Assembly (NCBI RefSeq): GCF_015500075.1
Contig: NZ_CP045496.1
Span: 5,590,001-5,654,000, forward strand
Direction of reading: 5' to 3'
Source: Mesorhizobium sp. INR15
GTDB lineage: Bacteria; Pseudomonadota; Alphaproteobacteria; Rhizobiales; Rhizobiaceae
DNA length: 64,000 nt
Made by a program: the position numbers and the translations under genes. Positions 9,125-17,499 of the stretch are shown one piece after another. The stretch's first letter is position 1; each line of letters begins with the position of its first letter. Under the pieces are notes generated by a model that made no database searches, was not told where the DNA came from, and saw nothing but the letters and a program-made list of their open reading frames with translations.

Positions 9125-11358
9125 GGCTTATCGGCGGTCCCGTCGAGATACTGGGTCAGCGCGCAGACCAGATGATAGAAGATGCTGGCCGGCACGTCTG
9201 ATGCCAGCGAGCGGCCGCGTTCGTCGATGCGGTCGATCCACAGGCCGAGCGGCGCCGGATCGATGTGCCAGCGGAACAGGCGGCCAACCCGGGCCTCGAT
9301 TTCCGGCTTCAGATCAGGTCCACCCGAACCATCGAGCGCGATTGCCGCCTTGATCGCCTCGGTCTGCGGCCAACTGCGTGATATCAGGTCAAGTGGCAGG
9401 CCTTGGCGTGAGACGGCGCCATAGGCAAGGCCCGTTGCGCGGTTGAGCCCATTGGCGATCGCCGAAGCGTAGAGTTTTCGGGCAAAACCGTTCAGCTCGC
9501 TCTGGCCGCTGCGTCCGGCGAAGTCGACCAGCAGTGATGCCCATTCGAAATGATGGCCGGGTTCAGTCCATTGGCCCTTCTCGCCGCTCGCCGGTTTCCA
9601 TTCGCCATCGAAGAATTCGCCGAGTGTCCAGCTTTCCGGGTCGAAGAAATGGCTGCGGAAGAGGTCTATGATACGAGCGGCGCGCCGAAGATAGGCGCGA
9701 TCGCCGGTCGCTTGATGCCAGGCGAGGAAGGCTTCTAGCAAATGCATATGCGGGTTCGAGCGACGCTCGCCCTCGCCCGCTGACGTCTCGAGGAAACCCG
9801 TCATGCGACGGTCCTCGAGGTGGGCGTCGAGGAACGCAAAAGTCTCCTCGCCAAGCCTCAGCGCATCCGGGTTTCCCGATATGTGGGCGTGCGCCAGCGC
9901 CAGGAGCACGCAGGAATGGTCGTAGGCATCCTCCGTGGCATCGACAACGCTGCCATCGACATTGAGCGTCCGCGCCCAGCCGCCTCTTTCCGTACGGCCG
10001 TTTCTGGACATGAACTCGATGCCGTGGCTGATCAGTCGATCGGCCGGGCCTTCCCAGCCGCGCGCCTTGGCAACAGCAAAAGCATAGACCTGTCTCGCCT
10101 GCGTGCGCATGCGCTTGGGCTTCAACAGCGGCGCGGCATCGAAGCCCAGGGAATCGTGGAAGCCGCCGTGGCGCTCGTCGACGCCGACCGTCGACCACAA
10201 AGGCAAGGTTTCCTGGAACAGCCAGTGATGGACACGCCGGCGCCAGGCACCACTTTCGATGACGCGGTCATGCGCCGGCGTGAACCGAGTCTCCAGCCGC
10301 CCGCTCTTTTCCAACTGCTCGACGATCTTCTTGACGTGCTGGCTGTGGCTGACCGGGGCAACGAAGGTCGCATCCACGGTCGAGACGATGGCAACGTCCC
10401 TGAGGCCAATGGCGGACAAGAGGCGACCGTCGCTGCGGATATAGGAATTCTCGCAATCAATGGCGACGACGTCACCAACGATGACGTTGCCTTGACCATC
10501 GGAGGGGCCGACATCGAGCAGCGACTGCCAGGAACCGAGATCGTTCCAGCGAAAACCGGCCGGCACCATGGCTATGTCCCTGGCACGCTCCATGATTGCG
10601 TAGTCGATCGAATTCGAGGGGATGGCGGCATACAGCTCCAACGGCATGTAGAGCCCGGACAGGTCATTCGTAGCGGCCCTGTAGGCAAGCTCGGTAGCGG
10701 TCCAGATGTCAGGCTGGAAGGCCAGGAAGGCATCGCGCATGGCGCTGGCGCGAAACAGGAAGATGCCGGTATTCCAGTAGAAATTTCCGGCGGCGAGATA
10801 GCTCTGTGCCGTCGCAAGATCCGGCTTCTCGACAAAGCGCGACACGTCGCGAACGCCGCCCTTTTCGCCAGCCACTTCGATATAGCCATAGCCCGTTTCG
10901 GGCTGGCTGGGTTTGATGCCGAACACCACCAGCCGGCCAGCACGCGCCGCGGCAGCGCCGTTCTCGACGCTTTGCCAGAATTGCCCGGGCGTCGAGATTT
11001 CATGGTCGGAAGGCACCACCAGCACTAGGCTGTCGCCGAATTCGGACAGCGTGCGCAATGTCGCCAGCGCAACGGCGGCGGCGGTGTTGCGACCGGTCGG
11101 TTCGAACAGCGGGCCACCGCCGGACAAGTCAATGCCGGCAAGGTCGGCGTGGACCCGGTCCGCATGGCGCTCGGCGGCAATGAGGAAGATCGGCGTTCGC
11201 CCGTTTGGCCGCGCGACCAACCGCTGCAAGGTCTTGGCTAGCATCGAGCCGTCGCCGGAGAAATCATGAAATTGCTTGGGGTTGTCCTCTCGCGACAGCG
11301 GCCACAGCCGTGAGCCAACACCGCCGCTCATGACAAAACTGACGATCCGTTCGGTCAT
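9118..11358 (-). CDS. Fusion of mannose-1-phosphate guanylyltransferase and AGE-family (type III) phosphomannose isomerase
   Basis: A 746-residue two-domain protein. Residues 1 to about 350 are a GTP:mannose-1-phosphate guanylyltransferase, with SGGVGSRLWPLSREDNPKQF at 11-30 and the FVEKP motif near 173. Residues about 365-740 form an (alpha/alpha)6-barrel of the N-acylglucosamine 2-epimerase (AGE) family. Rhizobial type III phosphomannose isomerases belong to this family, so the second half probably converts fructose-6-phosphate and mannose-6-phosphate. This differs from the usual bifunctional enzyme, whose isomerase domain is a cupin. It lies 14 bases after the phosphomannomutase gene on the same strand, so the two genes could cover fructose-6-phosphate to GDP-mannose. 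The isomerase activity is inferred; an epimerase or other AGE activity is possible. Confidence 0.85.
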   Translation of the reverse strand: MTERIVSFVMSGGVGSRLWPLSREDNPKQFHDFSGDGSMLAKTLQRLVARPNGRTPIFLIAAERHADRVHADLAGIDLSGGGPLFEPTGRNTAAAVALATLRTLSEFGDSLVLVVPSDHEISTPGQFWQSVENGAAAARAGRLVVFGIKPSQPETGYGYIEVAGEKGGVRDVSRFVEKPDLATAQSYLAAGNFYWNTGIFLFRASAMRDAFLAFQPDIWTATELAYRAATNDLSGLYMPLELYAAIPSNSIDYAIMERARDIAMVPAGFRWNDLGSWQSLLDVGPSDGQGNVIVGDVVAIDCENSYIRSDGRLLSAIGLRDVAIVSTVDATFVAPVSHSQHVKKIVEQLEKSGRLETRFTPAHDRVIESGAWRRRVHHWLFQETLPLWSTVGVDERHGGFHDSLGFDAAPLLKPKRMRTQARQVYAFAVAKARGWEGPADRLISHGIEFMSRNGRTERGGWARTLNVDGSVVDATEDAYDHSCVLLALAHAHISGNPDALRLGEETFAFLDAHLEDRRMTGFLETSAGEGERRSNPHMHLLEAFLAWHQATGDRAYLRRAARIIDLFRSHFFDPESWTLGEFFDGEWKPASGEKGQWTEPGHHFEWASLLVDFAGRSGQSELNGFARKLYASAIANGLNRATGLAYGAVSRQGLPLDLISRSWPQTEAIKAAIALDGSGGPDLKPEIEARVGRLFRWHIDPAPLGLWIDRIDERGRSLASDVPASIFYHLVCALTQYLDGTADKPQ

Positions 11359-11372
11359 GAATTTCCCATGCT

Positions 11373-12923
11373 CTAGAAGGTCTGGTTGTAGGCGCCAACT
11401 TCCGGGCTGCGGCGCAGCACCGCGTCGACGCCCTCGAACATCTCACGGCGACGCTCGGACGATATCGGGCTCTCGATCACGACGACAAGCTCCGGCTTGT
11501 TCGAAGAGGCCCGCACGAGGCCCCAGGTGCCGTCCTCGGCGACGACACGGACGCCATTGACCGTAATCAGATCGACAATCTTCTGACCGGCGAAGGCCGC
11601 GCCGCTGTCTCGCATCGCCTGAAAATCGGAGACCACACGCTCGACCACGCCGTATTTCAGCGCGTCGTCGCAATGCGGCGACATGGTTGGCGTGCCGAAG
11701 GTCAACGGCAGGGCCCGGTAGAGGTCAGCCATCGCGCTTCGCGGATTGCGATCAAGCATCTGGCAGATGGCGATGGCGGTCACCAGGCCATCGTCATAAC
11801 CGCGGCCAATCGGCGGATTGAAGAAGAAGTGACCCGACTTTTCGAAGCCGGCGATGGCGCCGAGTTCGGCAACGCGCCGCTTGATGTGGGAATGACCGGT
11901 CTTCCAGTAGTCGGTGACCGCGCCATTGGCCTTCAGCTCGGCATCGGTGTTGAACAGGCCGGTGGACTTGACGTCGACGACGAAGGTTGAGCCAGGGTGC
12001 AGCCGCGAAATATCCCGCGCCAGCATCACGCCGACCTTGTCGGCAAAGATCTCGTTGCCTTCATTGTCGACCACGCCGCAGCGGTCGCCATCGCCATCGA
12101 AACCAAGCCCAACGTCGGCACCAGCCTCCAGCACCTTGTCCCGGATGGCATGCAGCATCCGCATGTCCTCGGGATTGGGGTTGTAGCGCGGAAAAGTATG
12201 GTCGAGCTCGACATCCAGCGGGATGACCTCGCAGCCGATGCTTTCCAGAGCTTGCGGCGCAAAAGCGCCGGCGGTGCCGTTGCCGCAGGCTGCGACGACC
12301 TTGAGCTTACGGGTGATGCGCTTGCCGGCTGTCAGGTCTTGGAGATAGGTCTCGCGAAAGCCCGGAATGAAGTCATAGGTACCACCGCCGGCAAGATCGA
12401 AATCGCCAGCCAGCACGATCGCCTTCAGCGCACTCATCTCCTCCGGACCGAAGGTCAGCGGCCGCGCCGCTCCCATCTTCACGCCGGTCCAGCCGTTCTC
12501 ATTGTGCGAAGCGGTCACCATGGCCACCGAGGGCGTGTCGAGCGCGAACTGGGCGAAGTAGGCCATCGGCGACAGAGCCAGGCCGATATCCTTCACCCGC
12601 GCGCCGGCGGCCATCAGGCCGGACACCAGAGCCAATTTGATGGCGAGCGAGTAGGAGCGGAAGTCATGCCCGGTGACGATGTCGGGGGCGGCGCCCAGCC
12701 GGTGGATCAAAGTGCCGAGACCCATGCCGAGCGCCTGGACACCGATCAGGTTGAGTTCCGGCAATTGCGCCGAGCCCGGATGACCGAACCACCAGCGCGC
12801 ATCATATTCACGAAAACCGGACGCCTTGATCAGCGCCGAGGTTTCGAACTCGAAAGTGTTGGGCCGAGCTTCGCCAACGATCGTCAAGGGCAAGACAGCA
12901 AAACTCCCAGCAGTTGGAACCAC
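11373..12923 (-). CDS. Phosphomannomutase/phosphoglucomutase
   Basis: Interconverts hexose-6-phosphate and hexose-1-phosphate in the cytoplasm. The phosphoserine loop is TASHNENGWTG with Ser139 counted from the longest start, the metal loop is GFDGDGDRCG, and the sugar-binding loop appears as FEKSGHFFF, slightly different from the common GEMSGH. The longest start is a GTG at 12923; TTG codons at 12893 and 12887 lie closer to the conserved region (one about ten bases after GGGAG), so the start is uncertain by about 12 residues. It is the first gene of a pair with the guanylyltransferase/AGE fusion, which points to GDP-mannose supply. A separate glucose-specific pgm exists in the glycogen operon. 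Confidence 0.88.
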   Translation of the reverse strand: MVPTAGSFAVLPLTIVGEARPNTFEFETSALIKASGFREYDARWWFGHPGSAQLPELNLIGVQALGMGLGTLIHRLGAAPDIVTGHDFRSYSLAIKLALVSGLMAAGARVKDIGLALSPMAYFAQFALDTPSVAMVTASHNENGWTGVKMGAARPLTFGPEEMSALKAIVLAGDFDLAGGGTYDFIPGFRETYLQDLTAGKRITRKLKVVAACGNGTAGAFAPQALESIGCEVIPLDVELDHTFPRYNPNPEDMRMLHAIRDKVLEAGADVGLGFDGDGDRCGVVDNEGNEIFADKVGVMLARDISRLHPGSTFVVDVKSTGLFNTDAELKANGAVTDYWKTGHSHIKRRVAELGAIAGFEKSGHFFFNPPIGRGYDDGLVTAIAICQMLDRNPRSAMADLYRALPLTFGTPTMSPHCDDALKYGVVERVVSDFQAMRDSGAAFAGQKIVDLITVNGVRVVAEDGTWGLVRASSNKPELVVVIESPISSERRREMFEGVDAVLRRSPEVGAYNQTF

Positions 12924-13034
12924 AACTCAGGCGGTTGCGACCTGACGGCTACCAGATAAGCCTTTAAGCCCCGTTTACCCAGCGGGTGTTTTCCCCTCGT
13001 CAGAGGTTGGTTTCCGTTGGAGGGATTTCGGGAG

Positions 13035-13058
13035 AAACAAGCAGCCAAGTGCTTGTTT
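13035..13058 (-). terminator. Hairpin terminator downstream of tRNA-Pro
   Basis: AAACAAGCA and TGCTTGTTT form a perfect 9-base stem with a 6-base loop, just past the 3' end of the tRNA. The T-run is longer on the plus strand (six T in a row), but no plus-strand gene lies upstream, so the most likely use is ending the tRNA transcript, perhaps working in both directions. Confidence 0.5.
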
Positions 13059-13062
13059 TTTC

Positions 13063-13139
13063 TGGTCGGAGTGGCAGGATTTGAACCTGCGACCCCCTCG
13101 TCCCGAACGAGGTGCGCTACCAGGCTGCGCTACACTCCG
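13063..13139 (-). tRNA. tRNA-Pro, anticodon CGG
   Basis: The sequence folds into a normal cloverleaf. The acceptor stem is CGGAGTG paired with CACTCCG, followed by A and an encoded CCA; the anticodon stem CCTCG/CGAGG carries the loop TTCGGGA, giving anticodon CGG, which reads CCG proline codons. The T arm contains GGTTCAAATCC. CCG is a heavily used proline codon in this GC-rich genome. The 3' end points towards the phosphomannomutase gene. Confidence 0.96.
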
Positions 13140-13379
13140 TGACCAGACCGCGGGCTTATAGCCGCCGCCCTCCGTTCCTGCAAGCGGCAATGACAACGCT
13201 TCTGTCGTATTCGTCAGCTTTCTTCATATCCCACACAGCCTGCCTGTTTCCCCTGGCGGCCTGGCATTCATTGCTGTCATAGCCCGCAGGCTGGCCTTCT
13301 TTGACGAAACAGAGGCTGGCCCTAGTTTGATGCTAGGATCAGACCAGCAATGCGACAGACCCTGGGGTAGATTGCAGAC

Positions 13380-13709
13380 ATGAGATTGATTTCAACGGCA
13401 AGCCTGCTGCTAACCGTGTGTGTTGTAGCAGGCTGCTCCTCGCTTGGCGGAAGGGTCGATCCGGCCAAATACGATCAAATGACCTGCCCGGAGCTCAACA
13501 CTGCTCTGGGAGATGTCTCGCGCGATATCTCTCAAACAGCCGTCACGCGCGGCAAGGTCGCGCAGACCAGCATTCCCAACTGGCTGCTCGGCGGATCGCG
13601 CGTAGCGACTGCCGTCGCCTCCCGCGAGACGGTCAGGATCGATCGGCTGCAGCAGCAGGCAGAGGCCATTCGCACGGCCAGAAACCGCGGATGCGCGACG
13701 GCGAAATAA
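13380..13709 (+). CDS. Small predicted lipoprotein of unknown function
   Basis: A 109-residue protein with a lipoprotein signal peptide: Arg near the start, a hydrophobic stretch (TASLLLTVCVVAG) and the lipobox VVAGC with Cys19, so the mature protein should be lipid-anchored, probably in the outer membrane because Ser-Ser follows the Cys. The mature part is short and contains two further Cys residues (MTCPEL and NRGCATAK), which could form a disulfide, with a helical stretch rich in Arg and Gln between them. I do not recognise a named family. It stands alone, downstream of the tRNA on the opposite strand, with GGGG-type ribosome binding bases upstream. Confidence 0.75.
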   Translation: MRLISTASLLLTVCVVAGCSSLGGRVDPAKYDQMTCPELNTALGDVSRDISQTAVTRGKVAQTSIPNWLLGGSRVATAVASRETVRIDRLQQQAEAIRTARNRGCATAK

Positions 13710-13738
13710 GTTTCCGTCCGAACACTAGCGTATTTGCC

Positions 13739-14345
13739 TCAACGAGCGAGTATTGTTTTCTTTACGCTGGCGGCGACGGAATGTTTTGGGTCAACGAAAT
13801 TACCCAATCGAACGATGCCGCATTGGCTGAGCGGCATATAGGCGTCCCACTTGTCGAAGCCGAATTCGGCGACCATCCAATGGATAAGTTCGCGATAGGC
13901 GATGCGAAGTTGCATCCTCCAGTGGCCCTGCGCTTCCGATAGCCATGATGAGATCAGTAGTTTCAAGGCTGGCCATTGTCCAACCTTTGATAAGGTCGAC
14001 GCGGATGGTAACGGTTGCAGAGTACTCGACTGCAACCCCGCAAACCTCGCCATCCCCCTGGCAGGTATGAGCGTCACCGATAAAGACACGCGCGCCGGGC
14101 GAGCGAACGGGCAGGTATGTCACGCTCCCCGGTCCCATATCCGGCAAATCGATGTTGCCGCCATGGTTGTCGGGCGTCAGCGAATTTATAGAATCGATCT
14201 CAGGAGAGCAGGTCAGCGTGCCGATACGCGGCTTATAAGGAAGTGTGACTCGATCGCTGCAATAGACGTTCCTATCATCGAGGTTGATCTTACGAACAAA
14301 CTCCGGAAGCGGCTCAAGTTAGTGGCAGACATCGATGCCGTTGGC
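13739..14345 (-). pseudogene. Truncated and frameshifted acetamidase/formamidase family gene
   Basis: Reading the minus strand, one frame from about 14318 down to 13910 gives family motifs such as PRIGTLTCSPEIDSINSL, TPDNHGGNIDLPDMGPGS and CQGDGEVCGVAVEYSA, ending at GSAGPLEDA. The matching continuation (IAYRELIHWMVAEFGFDKWD, VRLGNFVDPKHSVAAS) is in another frame, so a frameshift lies near 13905-13918. Upstream, a TAA at 14319-14321 interrupts the frame, and the N-terminal third of a normal roughly 310-residue enzyme is missing; its place is taken by the end of the neighbouring secreted-protein gene. Intact members hydrolyse small amides such as formamide or acetamide. This copy cannot make a working enzyme. 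Confidence 0.8.
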
Positions 14346-14372
14346 GTGGCGTTATATATTCGAGTCCGCGAT

Positions 14373-15125
14373 TTATATCACCGCTGTGACTGTTCCTGCC
14401 GCGTCAAGCGTGCAGCTGATTTTAGCCTGCCGGGTTTGAACAGCCCCTTTATGTGCGTAGTCTATTCGCACGTGTATAGGCGCAATCATTAAACCTTGGC
14501 CTTGACGCAAAAGACCGGCACTCACCGCAAACACGCGCACCGCTCCAAGCGGTTTCGCCGCCGATAATATCGCCGCGCGGCATGCGCTCACGACTTCAGG
14601 CGGGGTGCCTGGGGCAGTGTTGAAGGCTGCCAAGGGCCCGAATGGGTAACCATCCGAAATCAGCCTGCTATTGCCGCCATTAAGCTTGGAAGGCCTCAAA
14701 GTAGTTGGCAACTCATTGGCTTGCAGGGACGAAGAACCAGCGGCGTTGTTCGGGGTTGAACCGGCTGTCGTTACAGCGGGCGAGAGGTTGCCTATTCCAG
14801 TCGAAACGCCCTTGCTGCCGAGATTGCCGCTTGTGCCGAGCGAGGCTGTGCCAGTGCTGACCGATCCGCCGACAGTTGTTCCACCCACACTGCCATTGTT
14901 TACTCCAGTCCCTGCGGATAGGCCTTGCTGACCGGCGCTCACACCAGTACCAACGCTGACGCCGCCGACGCTCACCCCAGCACCCGCAGATATGCCATTC
15001 GTGCTTCCGCTGACTGCAGCACCCGCTCCGATACCTCCGACATGACCGCCCAATCCTGTGTCACGAGCTGATGCAGGTGCAATTGTCAGTCCAATGATAA
15101 AAACGGCAGCCACATGTTTACACAT
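14373..15125 (-). CDS. Secreted Gly/Ser/Val-rich repeat protein of unknown function
   Basis: A 250-residue protein with an N-terminal signal peptide (hydrophobic AAVFIIGLTIAPASA, cut near residue 20). Residues about 25-120 are low-complexity repeats built on VSVG, GTGVSAG and GGSVSTG units, rich in Gly, Ser, Thr and Val and without Cys. The C-terminal 80 residues are different: a compact region with two Cys (VVSACRAAIL and AKISCTLDAAG) that looks like a small folded domain. The ATG at 15125 follows GGGAG by seven bases; a GTG directly before it is an alternative. No family is recognised. A surface or matrix role is a guess from the repeats and the export signal. Confidence 0.75.
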   Translation of the reverse strand: MCKHVAAVFIIGLTIAPASARDTGLGGHVGGIGAGAAVSGSTNGISAGAGVSVGGVSVGTGVSAGQQGLSAGTGVNNGSVGGTTVGGSVSTGTASLGTSGNLGSKGVSTGIGNLSPAVTTAGSTPNNAAGSSSLQANELPTTLRPSKLNGGNSRLISDGYPFGPLAAFNTAPGTPPEVVSACRAAILSAAKPLGAVRVFAVSAGLLRQGQGLMIAPIHVRIDYAHKGAVQTRQAKISCTLDAAGTVTAVI

Positions 15126-15181
15126 CACTGAACTCCCAATGGGGCACGAATCTAATCATCACTACTGCCTTTGGAAAACTG

Positions 15182-16186
15182 TTACTGGTTGATTGGCGGG
15201 ATCGGGAGCAATGCGTCGGGAAGTGTTATGGTCGCCTCGATAACCCGTCTTGATTTTCTAGTTTCGGACTTCTGTTTTCCGCCCAATCCAGATTGACGGG
15301 GGGGCCGGCCTGGCAAGCTTGTCGGCGCATTTGCAGTAGCGCGCACTTTCGGCGATCGCTCCGGGCCTTTAGCTAGCCGGTCGCTTTGGGTTTTCATGTC
15401 CTCAATTGTCTTATGGGCAGCGCTGAGGTCGCCGGCCATGCCGGCCAACCTTTGGCGATCCTGTTCCAAAGCCGCAGTCAACTCTGCCGAACGCTGATAC
15501 GCAGCATCCCGTTCCACGTTAGCTTTCTCCAGATCACGTCCTCTTGATGCTGCCAGTGCTCGTTCCTGTTCAAGGGTGTCGTTGGCTGCCTTTAACGCGG
15601 CTTCGGCTACCGCCTGTGCCCTAACCGCTGCAGTCCGCTCCACCGCATTCGTGTCTGCGCTTGCCTTGCTAACATTGCTCGCTTGGAGAAGTGTGGCGAG
15701 CCGCTGTTCAGAAATATCAGCCTGCTGCCCAGCCTCATCGAGCGCCTTGCTCACCTTGGCGAACGACGTTTCGTCCACCTGACGAGCGTGGTCCGCGAGT
15801 TCGGCTTTGGCTTTGAGATCTCCAATGGTGTGCTTCGCCACGGCCAAATCGTGCACCAGCGTATCCGCCCGCCGCCGCTCTGTTTCCAACAGCTGTTTCT
15901 GCTCAACCGCAGTATCGCTGGACGAACGCGCTTGCACGCTTGCAACATGGGCAACGCTCTGCATTAAAACCAAGTCCGATTTCACCGCCGCTAATTCGCT
16001 CTGCGCGGCATCGAGCTGCTTTTGAATAGCAGCGCCTTTGTCTTCCGGAGACACCAGCCACAGGGCCAATATGCCCAGAGGGATAGCGCTATACCGCCAT
16101 TTGCTTTTGCCGGAATCAATGAAAGACGGATGCTTGGTGTCCCCATCTGCTTCATCTTCAAATTTCACCGGATCTAGTCCTAACAT
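15182..16186 (-). CDS. Membrane-anchored coiled-coil protein of unknown function
   Basis: A 334-residue protein. A short acidic N-terminus is followed by one membrane segment at about 31-46 (YSAIPLGILALWLVSP), then a long heptad-rich Ala/Glu/Lys/Gln region from about 55 to 265 that should form a coiled coil, and a basic, Pro-rich tail (GRPPRQSGLGGKQK) ending in ITLPDALLPIPPINQ. No catalytic motif is seen. It lies upstream of the Gly-rich secreted protein on the same strand, with 56 bases between them, so they may be co-expressed. A scaffold or envelope role is possible, but no function is assigned. Confidence 0.7.
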   Translation of the reverse strand: MLGLDPVKFEDEADGDTKHPSFIDSGKSKWRYSAIPLGILALWLVSPEDKGAAIQKQLDAAQSELAAVKSDLVLMQSVAHVASVQARSSSDTAVEQKQLLETERRRADTLVHDLAVAKHTIGDLKAKAELADHARQVDETSFAKVSKALDEAGQQADISEQRLATLLQASNVSKASADTNAVERTAAVRAQAVAEAALKAANDTLEQERALAASRGRDLEKANVERDAAYQRSAELTAALEQDRQRLAGMAGDLSAAHKTIEDMKTQSDRLAKGPERSPKVRATANAPTSLPGRPPRQSGLGGKQKSETRKSRRVIEATITLPDALLPIPPINQ

Positions 16187-16546
16187 AAGGCCGCCGCCCG
16201 TGTATCTGCTGTCAATTCAGTCATCGCCTTGTTTACGCGGCAACTCGCGAATGGCGATGTAGATTAGCAACTCGCAGTTGCGGAACTTGTTCCCGCAATC
16301 TCAGCCGGATAGTCCGTACGGACTAGCTTCCCGACCTGTCTCTACTTCTTAAGATGTATCGGAGCGACCGCGATTCGCCTCGCAGTGCGGTTGCTATTGC
16401 CGTCTCCTGGCATAGGAACCTCATTGCAGCTTGACCGGCTTGAACGGACCGCGACGTGTTGGTTTCGCAGCGTGCTCGCAAGGTCGAAGAAGCTGTGGGT
16501 CAGCTTTCGCCTCGCAAATGCCAAAGATTTGTTCTTTTGCCAAATC
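16187..16546. promoter_or_regulatory. 360-base gene-free region with two palindromes upstream of the coiled-coil gene
   Basis: No supported gene. Two inverted repeats stand out: GCAACTCGCAGTTGC at 16267-16281 (6-base arms around CGC) and the perfect 16-base palindrome TAGTCCGTACGGACTA at 16310-16325. Both are within 140 bases of the leftward coiled-coil gene start and could be operators for its promoter. The remainder, towards the glycosyltransferase stop, shows nothing recognisable. Confidence 0.45.
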
Positions 16547-17434
16547 CTAGGAGTTCCCTCGAAAGTGCCGCCAGAGGTGGTTGGCTGCCGACACGACGGA
16601 CCTCGTCCGGCGAGGGACGGCAATGACCGCGTCCATCGAGTTTTCGAAATCATCGATCATGGACGCCAATAAATTCGAGAGCCCTGGCTGACCATGAATT
16701 CGGTCAAAGACGCTCTCATAATTCGCAAGAACATCCGCCGTAACTTCAGCGATATCCTCGTAGCGACACCAAATTACATGCTTGTGATACGGAATTGTTT
16801 CTCGCAACGGCACGTCTTCGCTGACAACAACACAGCCCTGCGACAGGGCTGGCAGCACCCGGAATTCCTCAATGGAATGGTGGTGCCATGTTTGATGCGC
16901 ATTCACGACTATCTTGGCGTTCTGATATGTCGATCGCAGCGCATCCAGATCATAAATGCCCTGAATATTCCTGTACCCCGGAATTCTTCTCTCGAGACTT
17001 TCCACAAGAGATGCCCGCCTGGGTTCCTGCGTGTTGATGATGTTGGTCATCACGTCGATGGTCCTGGCCGTGCCATTGGAATATTCGAAGGGAATCGCCG
17101 GCCCATAGACAATCTTTCGCTCAATGGCCGGCCTGAAAATTTTGTTCGTTCGAATATTGACGATATTCGGCATATTGTATTCGATCACTACATCGGCGGA
17201 TTTATATTGACGCTCGTTGACGACCCTTACGAGGTAATTCTCTCCGTTGTCGAACATGGACGGTATGCGCCCAGCCTTGCATTTTCGAGGAATTCCACGG
17301 CCACCGGGGAGCACCAGATTGTGCTCATCCTGCAAGAACACGGTGAAATCTTCTTCGCGCTCCCCACGCTTGGCGAAGTAATTCAGCACGACAGGAAGAT
17401 TGGTCACAAGCGGATGAGCATTCAGATATTGCAT
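16547..17434 (-). CDS. Glycosyltransferase-like protein (group 1 type C-terminal half)
   Basis: A 295-residue protein whose second half (YDLDALRSTYQNAKIVVNAH, then EEFRVLPALSQGCVVVSEDV) resembles the nucleotide-sugar binding lobe of GT-B glycosyltransferases, where Glu of the EEFR segment sits in the usual E-x7-E region and the sugar donor is bound. The N-terminal half is poorly conserved. A TGA lies in frame two codons before the ATG, so the start is fixed, and GAAGG precedes it. It follows the GT2-like gene on the same strand by 65 bases. Donor and acceptor are unknown; polysaccharide or glycoprotein modification is likely. Confidence 0.65.
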   Translation of the reverse strand: MQYLNAHPLVTNLPVVLNYFAKRGEREEDFTVFLQDEHNLVLPGGRGIPRKCKAGRIPSMFDNGENYLVRVVNERQYKSADVVIEYNMPNIVNIRTNKIFRPAIERKIVYGPAIPFEYSNGTARTIDVMTNIINTQEPRRASLVESLERRIPGYRNIQGIYDLDALRSTYQNAKIVVNAHQTWHHHSIEEFRVLPALSQGCVVVSEDVPLRETIPYHKHVIWCRYEDIAEVTADVLANYESVFDRIHGQPGLSNLLASMIDDFENSMDAVIAVPRRTRSVVSAANHLWRHFRGNS

Positions 17435-17499
17435 GTCTCATCGCCTTCGGGACGCACGTGCCGGCTGGAGTTGCTTTTGAAGGTGAGCGTCGCCAAGTC

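Noticed and set aside
13063..13139. tRNA-Pro as attachment site for an island covering 13.2-18.4 kb
   Set aside because: Integration normally uses the 3' end of a tRNA gene, which here faces left towards the mannose genes, away from the variable region. No integrase and no repeated tRNA end were seen.
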